From Phycisphaerales bacterium (GTDB lineage Bacteria > Planctomycetota > Phycisphaerae > SM23-33): a stretch of 32,476 nucleotides of DNA. This document shows, piece by piece, positions 1-10,000 of the stretch; the stretch's first letter is position 1; each line of letters opens with the position of its first letter. Position numbers and translations under genes: made by a program. The notes under the pieces were generated by a model. That model made no database searches. It saw only the letters and a list, made by a program, of their open reading frames with translations, and was not told the origin of the DNA. The DNA lies in contig JABGPF010000026.1 in assembly GCA_018645065.1 (NCBI GenBank), positions 1 to 32,476 on the forward strand, written 5' to 3'.

Positions 1-1
1 G

Positions 2-409
2 AGCGGAGGTAAGCGAAGTATGAACGAAGGCGGGATCCGCGTTCCTATGATCGCCCGCTGGCCGGGTAAAATCAAAGCCGGCCGGACCAGCGGACACCCA
101 AGCGCATTTTGGGATTTCCTGCCCACCGCCTGCGAACTGGCCGGCGTCGAACCGCCAAAAGACATCGACGGAATCAGCTACCTGCCCGAACTAATGGGTC
201 GCAGCGACGAGCAGAAGAAACACGAATATCTCTACTGGAGATGGGCTATCCGCGTGGGCAAATGGAAGCTAATGCCCGCCGGGCGAAACAAGTACCGCCT
301 GTACGATCTGGAAACCGACCTGGCCGAAAAACACGACCTGTCCAGGAAGCACCCCGATGTAGTGGAAAAGTGCGCCAAGTATTTCACCATCGCAAGGCAG
401 AAGAAGTAG
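2..409 (+). CDS. Sulfatase, C-terminal part (gene enters from the left edge)
   Basis: This is the C-terminal end of a formylglycine-dependent sulfatase (alkaline phosphatase superfamily, S1 type). The frame is open from the window edge, so the Met at base 20 is internal. The sequence NEGGIRVPMIARWPG near the start is the conserved sulfatase core segment that follows the second metal-site region. GKWKLM and YDLETDLAEKHDLS are the usual C-terminal subdomain motifs (receive-the-weight strand, then the 'YDL..D..E..DL' segment). The CxPSR catalytic motif and the signal peptide lie outside the window. Compared with the usual family pattern, in which a longer loop follows the YW before AxR.GKWK, the loop here is short (YLYWRWAIRVGKWKLM). 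The substrate cannot be told from this part. It is followed by about 600 bases without a gene. Confidence 0.9.
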   Translation, partial: SGGKRSMNEGGIRVPMIARWPGKIKAGRTSGHPSAFWDFLPTACELAGVEPPKDIDGISYLPELMGRSDEQKKHEYLYWRWAIRVGKWKLMPAGRNKYRLYDLETDLAEKHDLSRKHPDVVEKCAKYFTIARQKK

Positions 410-469
410 CACAACCCGATTTGGCCCTATGGACTTGTAGCAGCATGAAGGAGACTCATCTCCCATGCC

Positions 470-780
470 GCAGACGCCCGCCATGTTCACAATTGCTTCA
501 CACATATGACGTGTGAAGCCATGACTCGGAAAAGCGGTGCTTCTTTTCCGAGTAATGGGTCACACAAAAAGATTCTCACTGTAACATGTTGTGGCAAAGA
601 TGGTTAGAAGGATACTACTACGCGTGCTCCGGTCCGGGTCGTCGCCGATTGGCTCGTCAGTGGTTCAGATTGGGGCTTCACACTTCGCGGAGGTGTGAAG
701 ATGTGTGAAGCCGCCGGTCGAGGTGGTTTTGTGCGGTCGATTCGTATCCCAATCGCAGCGGCTTGGTGACCAAACAGGGC
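470..780 (+). repeat. Intergenic element, copy A (partner at 24805-25115)
   Basis: Bases 521-610 align without gaps to 24857-24946, with 68 of 90 identical by hand count. Weaker similarity at almost the same offset (24,336) runs from about 486 (TTCACAATT against TTTACAATA) to beyond 748 (CCCAATCG in both). The core is a hairpin at 520-557: CATGACTCGGAAAAG, an 8-nt loop, then CTTTTCCGAGTAATG, with one mismatch in a 15-bp stem. An ATG frame from 521 reads 28 codons to TAG at 605-607. Past the TAG the same frame runs to TGA at 767-769 with further residues shared with copy B. It could be a structured RNA, a mobile repeat or the remnant of a small gene. The strand given is that of the shared ATG frame. 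Confidence 0.75.
496..710. promoter_or_regulatory. Cluster of five CTTCACAC/GTGTGAAG octamers, possible operator sites
   Basis: CTTCACAC occurs at 496-503 and 676-683, and its complement GTGTGAAG at 511-518, 693-700 and 703-710. The first pair forms a 9-bp inverted repeat, GCTTCACAC with GTGTGAAGC around a 7-nt loop. The second pair is inverted around 9 nt, and the fifth copy is a direct repeat of the fourth. Copy B of the surrounding element lacks these octamers, so they are specific to the region upstream of the giant surface-protein gene. A regulatory role is inference. Confidence 0.35.
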
Positions 781-1035
781 TCGGCGGTAATGTGTCACTA
801 ACGGAGAACGCCCACTAATTCCGTCATAAACCTTATGCTATGGAGCCTGGGCCATGCCACAACGCACAATATTAAGATGCGTAAACACTGGATTCCTGGT
901 GGAAATGCCCTTGTCAATGGGTCTGTTTGTGGTATGATTGAGTGTCTGCTGTATCGGAGACATTTTACTTGCGCCGTCTTGGGCGACGATGCGTCGAGCG
1001 GTTTGGCATTCTGGAGAGTGAGGCGGTTGGTCTAT

Positions 1036-4000
1036 ATGGATGATTCAAAAGCTCATTACAGCGATACACCATTGTTGGAACTGCTCGAACCTCGATTGTT
1101 ACTCAGCGGATCGCTGGTGATTTCCGAGTTCATGGCGCGCAATGACACTTCGCTGGCCGATGGCGATGGTGAGTATTCTGACTGGCTCGAACTTCACAAT
1201 CCCGGCGCCGAAACCGTCGATCTGACCAACTGGAGCCTGGAAGACAGTAAAGACTCCTGGACGTTCCCAGCCAACACATCGCTGGCCCCAGGCGAGTACA
1301 TGGTTCTTTTCGCCTCGAACGGGCGTGAGACTGTTGAATCACCGACCAATCCGTATCTTGACCCCGCAGGTTACCTGCACACGAATTTCAAGCTCAGCGG
1401 TGGTGGTGAGTATTTGGGCCTGCTCGACGATACCGGCGCGGTGGTGCATGAATACGACGAATACCCCGAGCAGATGGACGACGTTTCCTACGGGCTGGCC
1501 CAGACGGTTGAGACCACTGATTTCATCCTGTCAGGCGATACGGCCCGTTATTTGGTTCCCGGTAGCGACCCGGGCGCCTGGACTACTCCGGGTTTTGACG
1601 ACAGCACCTGGCTCGAAGGCGAAACGGGCATCGGATATTCCGATCTGGTCCCAGGTTTTTCGCTGACTACTTACCGTTCGGGCAGTGCGATTAGCGATCT
1701 GACCGCCGCGATGTATCTTATCGATACGCCCGGGATACAGACGTTTACTTATTCGGCGAATGTCCCGTTCATCGACTATTACAACAGCGGCGGGAGCGGG
1801 CATTTTACCGCCGATCAGACTCAATACCCCGGACTAACCGGCGAGGCTGATCAGTTCCTGATCGATGCGACCGGTTTTGTGGATATCCCAAGGGCAGGGG
1901 CCTGGTCGTTCGGCGTTAACAGTGACGACGGATTCTCGCTGGAGTTGAGCAACGGGATTAACACCTTCTACATGGAGTATCCCGGTCTCCGCGGATCCAA
2001 CGATACGATAAGCACGTTCAACATACCCCAGGCCGGGGTCTATTCAATCCGCCTGGTGCAGTTTGAAAACGCTGGCGGAGCCTCAGGCGAACTGTTCGCC
2101 GCAGAGGGCTCCTACGGTGTGTTTGACACAAACGCCTTCAAGCTCGTCGGCGATACCGCAAACGGCGGACTTGTAGTCAACAGCATCCCGATCGGCGGGT
2201 CGGGAGGATCCGGCGGGTTCGCCGGTTTGATTAAAACCGACGTCGAGACCCTGATGGAAGGCCAAAACAACTCGATTTACGCCAGGGTCCCCTTTACGCT
2301 CGAAGCTGCCGATATGCTACCGGGCGCCATCTCCTCGCTAACGCTCAAAATGAAGTACGACGACGGTTATGTCGCATATCTCAACGGCGTGAAAATTGCA
2401 GAGAGCAACGCCCCGGCGACTCCGTTGTGGAATTCGAGCGCGATGGCGGATCGTACTGATGCGCAGGCTGCGGTTTGGGAGTACGTAAGTGCTACTGATT
2501 TCATTGATCAACTGGTGCTCGGTGAAAATATTCTGGCGATCCAGGGCTTGAACTACCCCGCCGACGACGCGGATTTTCTGCTATTGCCCGAACTGCTCGA
2601 GATTACCGCCACTGGTATTGACGAGCATTATCTGGCGATAGGAACGCCCGGGGATGCGAATACGGCTGAGTATTGGCTTTACGTTGACGACACGAAATTC
2701 TCTCACGATCGCGGGTTCTACGACGCTCCGTTCGATCTGGAGATAACGACTGACACCGACGGCGCCGACATTTACTACACTATCGACGGTTCGGAGCCCA
2801 GTGAGACCAACGGAACGTTGTACACCACGCCGATTACTATCAGCGGGACGACAACCGTTCGCGCGATAGCGGTGAAAAACGCCTACGAACCTACGGACGT
2901 AGACACCCAGACGTACCTCTTCCTTGCTGACGTTATCACCCAGTCGTCTTCGCCCGACGGGTTCCCCACCGATTGGAACGGGGTAGCCGCTGACTACGAA
3001 ATGGACGAAACCGTCACGCTCGATCCGCTGTATGAGGGTCAGTTGCTGGCTGCGATGCAGTCGCTTCCGTCGATGTCGATTGTGATGGATGTTGACCAGA
3101 TGTTCGGACCAAGCGGGATATACAGTAATCCCGGCGGCGATTTGGGCGAGGCCTGGGAGCGTCCGACGAGTTTGGAATACATTAATCCCGACGGGACGAC
3201 GGGTTTTCAGGTCAACGCGGGCATCCGCATGTACGGCGGGGCGTTCCGCCAGAACTGGAGCCTTACGCGCAAAAAATCGTTCCGCGTGTTCTTCAAGGAC
3301 GAATACGGCCCGACGAAGCTTGACTACGATCTGTTCCAGACTGAAGGCGCCTCGACAAGTTTCGATTCGATTATTCTTCGGGGCGGGTCGAACGACGGCT
3401 GGAACAACTGGGGTAAAGAGAAGACCCAGTATATTGTTGATGAATACATGCGCCGCACGCAGCTTGCCCTGGGCGATCCCGGGTCGCACGGAACTTTCGT
3501 ACACTTGTACATTAACGGTCTGTATTGGGGGCTTTACAATCCCGTTGAGCGTCCTGACGCGGCGTTTTCTGCTGATTATTTCGGTGGTGAGAAGGAAAAC
3601 TGGGACTCGATCCACGATAGCGTACCGACCGGCGACAGCAACATCGCCAGTTGGAACGCGATGATCAACCAGGTCCGCGTGGGCCTTACCGATAACGCCG
3701 AATACGAGAAAATCCAGGGCAACAACCCCGACGGTACGGATAACCCGGCGTATGTCGACATGCTGGACGTCGATAATTTCATTACGTACATGTTCTCGAA
3801 CTTCTGGGGCGGCACGGGCGACTGGCCCGGTCATAACTGGTACGGAGCCGGTCAGCGCGTACCTGACGATACCGGCTTTAAGTTCTTCAACTGGGACTCA
3901 GAAGGCGCCATTATTATCTGGTCGGATCTCAACAGGAACGTTCTCGGCGTCAACAACGGAAACACGCCCGGTGAGATTTGGGCCGGGATCAAACAGAACG

Positions 4001-7000
4001 CCGAATTCCGCATGCGTTTCGCCGATCATGCCCATGCGTATTTGTTCAACGACGGACCTGCCAGCGCCGACGCTTCGCGAGCGCGATACGAGGAACTTGC
4101 CACTACCGTCGAGCTTGCGATTATCGCCGAGTCGGCCCGTTGGGGCGATCAGGCCGGTGGCGCGCCATACACCCAGGCCCACTGGGCCGGTTATAAAGAC
4201 TACGTGCTGGACACCTACATGCCCCAGCGTCCTGATGTGTTCCTGCAGCAGCTCAAGGGCGCTAACTTGTACCCCAGCACCGCGGCGCCCTCGTTTAACA
4301 TTAACGGAACCGCCCAGCATGGCGGAACGGTGGACTTGGGCGATTCGTTCACCATCGACGCCCCTGCCGGACAAATCTACGTGACCACTGACGGAAGCGA
4401 TCCGCGTCCTTACGGAGGAGGGGCTCCCGATGCAGGCGATTTGTACAGCGGAACGTATATCCTGACCGCCGGTTCGCACTTTAAGGCGCGAGTTTACGAT
4501 TCGGCTTCGGGCCAGTGGAGCGCTTTGAACGAAGCGGCTTACTGTATCGATCTGGCTCCGGACATTCGCATAACCGAGATCATGTACAACCCGTCTGAAC
4601 CGACGGCCGCCGAAATCGCCGCCGGTTACACCGATAACGACGACTTCGAGTTCATCGAGATACAAAATATCTCCAACGACGATACGCTCCCGCTGGAGGG
4701 CCTGCGCCTGACAAATGGCGTGCAGTACACATTCGGCGACGTGTCGATCGCGCCGGGCGAATATATTATTCTCGCCTCAAATCCCGCTGCATTCCTGGAG
4801 AGATACGACGATTTCACCGGCACGGTGCTGGGTCCGTTCGTCTCAGGATCGCTCAATAACGCAGGCGAAAAGCTACAGCTCGATTCGCCGATCGGCGGGA
4901 TAATCCACGACTTTAAGTTTGGCGACGGATGGTACAATCACACCGACGGTGATGGCTTCAGCCTGACGATCCGCGACCCGCAGGGCGCGGGCGAACTTTG
5001 GGACCAGAAAATCGGATGGCGCGCCAGCGAGGCACCAGGCGGAAGCCCCGGCTACAGCGACGTACTTACCGATCCGGGCGCCATTATCATAAACGAGGTG
5101 CTCGCACACAGCGACTCACCGCACGTTGACACTATCGAACTATACAACACCAGCGATTCGCCTGTTGATGTCAGCGGTTGGTTCCTCAGTGATTCAGGCC
5201 TGGACCTCACCGCCTACAAGATTCCCAACACGCCTTCGATACCCGCAGGCGGATATTTGGTGCTCTACGGCGATACGCACTTTGGCGGCGATTTCCTGTT
5301 AAGCGAACATGGCGACGACGTCTATTTGTCGTCGAACACTAACGAACAGGCCGGCGGATATCGCAGGCACGTAGACTTCGGAGCCTCGCCGAAAAACGTT
5401 CCATTCGGCGTGCATACAACCAGCACCGGCGCGACGGATTTCACACTGCTCAGTGAACGCACTTTCGGAGAGGCAAACGCCTACCCGTACTTCGAAGGCC
5501 TCGTGGTCAACGAGATTATGTATCACCCGCCGGCTCCTACAGAGGCGGAAAAAACCGCCGGCTTCGTTACCGAAGACGACTTCGAATTTATCGAAATTTA
5601 CAACACGTCCACCGAAACGCTGACGCTGAGCGATTATTATCTCAGCGGCGGTGTCGGGTTCTCAGCCGGATGGCTCACCTCAAACGCCGATCCGTCCAGT
5701 ACGGAATACCGCACGCGAGAACCGGGCGCCACGGCAAGCTGGGAGGCGAGCTTGCGGTCAGGCCCGCACGCATACGAAGTGCTGGTGCGTTGGGACATGC
5801 TCGACGGTACTGGAGACGAGCGTAACCTGGACGGGCGGGCCGAATACGTTATCACCTACGACGGCGGGGTAACTGCTCCGATTATCGTCGATCAGTTCCA
5901 GCCCGATCCGACGCTCCCGTTCTACATGGACCCCTCGGGCTGGGTCTCGCTGGGCACTTACACGTTCGACGGAACCGGGCAAGTCACCCTGACGCGCGGA
6001 ACGCGAAATCCGGACAACTGGACCGTTGCTGCTGAGCTGAAATTCGCAAGCCCGCCCGATACGCAAATTGTCGCTTCGCCCACACTTGATTCCTGGTCAA
6101 CTTCAAACGCGCCAGCGACTATTGCGCCGGGCGAATATAAAATTATCGTTCGCAATTATGACGCGTTTACGCACCGTTACAGCGTGCCTGCCGGTACGAT
6201 TCTGGGCGAATACACCGGAGCCCTGTCGAACAACGGCGATCAGATCAAGCTGATGCGCGCTGGCGAGGCTGAAGGCCCGGCGGTCAATTATTACATTCCG
6301 TTCTATCGCATAGACAACGCGAAGTATAACGACGTTTTGCCCTGGCCGACCGAGGCCGACGGCGTCGGTTCGACGTTGTCCCGCAGGCGCCCTGGCCCTG
6401 ACGAATTGTACGCTGCCGATCCGACGAGTTGGTCGGCGGGCACGCACCTCGGTACGCCCGGCGAGCTGAACATCCTGGTTGACACCACGCCTCCGCCGCC
6501 GGTCACCGGTCTTGCTGCGACGGTGGTGGTGGAGCCTGCCTTGCAGATCGATCTGACCTGGTCGCCCGCGTCGGATCCTGAAAGCCATATCGATCATTAC
6601 GTGGTCTATCGCGACGGTGAGCTTGTCACAACTACGACTTTAACGGTCTACAGCGATACGAACGTTTCGATGCTCACGCCGTATTCCTACCAGGTCGTCG
6701 CGGTCAATCGCGATCAGTACGCCAGCGATTTGTCGACGCAGGCCGACGTGACTATCCCAGGTGCGATACGGGCCGATCTGATCGACGATACTACCGTTCG
6801 CATTGTCTTCTCGACGTTGCTGGTCGAAGCGTCGGCGGAGGATTTCGCTAACTACACGTTCAGCGGCGGCGCGATTCAGAATATCGAATTGATCAGTCCG
6901 AATGTCGTCGAATTCACCCTTCCCCAAATGCAGCTTAGCGCAAGTTACAACATTGTTGTCGCCGCGATCGACACGGTTTCGGGCCAGCCCATGCCCGCCG

Positions 7001-10000
7001 GTCAGCAGCTTGACTTTGTGTACTATCTGGCTGAGGGGATGATCCTCTACGAATATTGGACAGGAATCGGCGGCACGAGTACAGGCGATCTTCTGAGCAG
7101 CCCCAACTATCCCGACAACCCCAGCGGTTCGGATATGCTGGATATCTTTGAAGCGTCTACCGATTGGTCCAACGAGTACGGCGCCAGGATCCGCGGGTAT
7201 ATTTTCCCCGAAATCACCGGCGACTACACGTTCTGGATCGCCAGCGACGATAACAGCCAACTACTGCTGTCAACCAATCACGAGCCTGCAAACGCGGTGC
7301 AAATCGCCGAGGTCACCGGATGGGTCGGGTCGCGCCAGTGGTTTAATAACGCCTCACAGGAGTCGGCTCCGATACACCTGATAGCCGGGCACAAGTACTA
7401 CATCGAGGCGTTGCATAAAGAAGGCGGCGGGGGCGATAACCTCTCGGTGGCCTGGCAGGTTAACGATCAGTTCGAAGGCCCAATCCCCGGCAGCAGACTC
7501 TCGCCGTACGATCTTGGCGTTAGCGACGTCACACCGCCCAGCGCACCCGAGGCGGTAACGGCGCTTGCTGTAAGCAGCACGCAGATCGACGTGGCTTGGG
7601 AGGCGTCAAGCGATCCCGAAACCGGTATCGATCACTACGTGATCTATCGCGACGGCCAGCAGATAGGCGTAACCCCCAATGGCACCCTTACGTTCTCAGA
7701 CACTATCGTCGGGCAGAGTCAGACATACGTTTACAGCGTGCGAGCGGTTAACGGCGACGGGCTCGTCAGTGACGCAGCGGCTGCTGATCCGGTAAGCCCG
7801 CCGCCCGGATTGTATTCGGTGGCGGCGATAAGCGATACGCAGATTATCGCAACGTTTGGCGAAGCCGTTGACGAAGCCTCGGCAGAAAACCTGGCGAACT
7901 ATTCTATCTCCTTCGGGGGCGGTGAGTCGATCGCCATTAGCTCTGTAGCTTGGGAGGCAGCCTCGCCGCAGCAGGTGGCGCTGACACTCAACGCCTCGCT
8001 GGCAGAAGGCGTAAGCTACACGCTCAATGTTCAGAATGTGCAGGATACCGGCGGGGCGCCCATTATCGGACTGGCGACGATGGCGTTTGAATACTCCGAC
8101 GCCTGGTCGTTCGACGCTGGACTCGACGGATTCGTATATGCAGACGATGCGTTCAATGGAACAACCAACCCCGACAAGGCCGCCGGTTCCCACGAACCGA
8201 CTGGCGGGCTTACTGGCGGCGGACTTAGAGTTTACCTCGGGCCAGGACCAATAAACGGAGCCATGTCTGGGGCCTGGTCGCGAGACTTTGTCGCAGAGGC
8301 CAACGGCGTAGCAGAGGTTTCGCTGAAATATCGCATGACGCTGGCTTCCGGATACGAGCCCGACGAATACGGGCAGGTAATCCTGGAAATCGACGGTGTG
8401 CGATACGGAACCGATATCGACGCAAGCCTGATCCACTCCACCGGAAGCGATCCGACCGACAGCGGTTGGCTCGAAGCGTCGTTCAGCGTTCCGGTTACCG
8501 CCGGGCTGCATACCATCACCATCGGAGCTTACAACAACAAAGCAACGGCCGGCGATGAGGTTACCAACGCCTACTTCGACGACGTGATGGTCTCGATTAT
8601 TGAGGAGCATGCCCCGACAGCGGATATCGTAAACGTGAGCCCCGATCCGCTGAATTACGGGATCGATGAAATACAGATCGTCTTCAGCGAGGCTGTAAGC
8701 GGTTTTGAACTGAGCGATTTGAGCCTGACCAGAGACGGTGGGGCGAATCTGCTGAGCGGAGCCCAGAGCCTTACCAGCGCCGATAACATTACCTGGACTC
8801 TGGGCGGACTGGCTTTGATCACCGAGCCCAGCGGAGTGTATGAAATCACGCTGACCGCCGATGGATCGGGAATCGAAAACGCATCGCTTGTTGCGCTGGT
8901 TGAAGACGCTTCGGACGTTTGGGAGGTCGACTCGCAAGCCCCGAGCATCGATATCGAAGATGTGACTCCCGATCCGCGGGATTCGGCGGTTGTGAGTATC
9001 GATATTGTGTTCGACGAACCTGTTATCGGGCTGGATATTAGCGATCTGATCCTTACGCGTGATGATGGCGCCAACCTGCTTACCGGAAGCCAAACGCTTA
9101 CCACGACCGATAACATTACTTGGACGCTTGGCGGACTTTCGGATCTGACCGGTCAGCCTGGCGGAAGTGGGTTTGTCGCGTTTAATGATCATATTGCAGG
9201 TGGTTCAACTCACGCTAATGCTACGCTTTACGCGGTAAACGGCACTTCAGGCGGCCAGTTGAAGGATATCACCAGCGGGTTGGGCTCCGGTGTTACGCTT
9301 ACCGTTACGCAAAGCGGAGTTAGTTACGCTAGTAATGGTTCGAATCCGGCATCGGGCACGGATGCATACGATATTTTCAACGGATACGTTGATTTCCAAG
9401 ACGGCGTAGACACCAGCATCGAGATTCAGGGCGCCAATAACGATCATTACACACACGCATTTACCGGTCTGGATACCGGAAGTGCTACTACCTACAACTT
9501 CCACGGTACGGCGATTCGCGGCGATTCAGGCTACACCAATCGCTGGACGCTTGTAACGCTGGTTGGCGCCGACGGGTTCACCGCCGATCACAGTAGCGGT
9601 ATCGGCGTGGTTACCGACGGGCTTGCTGCAAACCAGGTCGCTATCTGGGTCGGAGCAAACCATGCGGCGAGCCAGGGCTTCGTTTCGGGATGGACTAATA
9701 TAGATCCGGGCTCCGACGGGGCGTTTACGGTAGTTTCAACGCAATACATAGGCCCAACACCCGGCGTGGGAAGCGGAACGTCAAATGGCGACAAGGGCTA
9801 CGGATTGGCCGGGCTCAGGCTCGAAGAAGTCGGGGCATCTGCCGCCGCGGGCGTTTACGAACTGCAACTAATCGCCGCTGGATCGGGAATAACCGACCAG
9901 GCTGGCAACGCTCTGGTCGACGATGCGTCGGATCAGTGGATTACAACTCAGGAAGGCATGGCGCTGATCGTTGATCGCCATGTGTTTTATAACACTGCTG

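Larger units (their letters stand above)
410..1035. other. Long intergenic region between the sulfatase and the giant surface-protein gene
   Basis: No convincing gene is seen here. The region holds element copy A (about 470-780) and five copies of the octamer CTTCACAC/GTGTGAAG. The open frame of the following giant gene extends back to an ATG at 835, but residues translated from 835-1017 show no family resemblance, so this stretch is more likely 5' untranslated sequence. Confidence 0.6.

Noticed and set aside
605-607. Genome-wide recoding of TAG as a sense codon
   Set aside because: TAG ends several well-supported genes in the window (sulfatase at 409, membrane protein at 13729, EpsI-like at 17666, GH130 at 27394).
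2581-3834. Long antisense open frame (417 codons) inside the giant gene
   Set aside because: It overlaps fully the CotH and chitobiase-C domains on the other strand; Gly/Asp-rich coding sequence often leaves antisense frames open.
7696-9192. Long antisense open frame (498 codons) inside the giant gene
   Set aside because: It shadows the Ig-like and jelly-roll domains, and no domain is recognised in the translated product.
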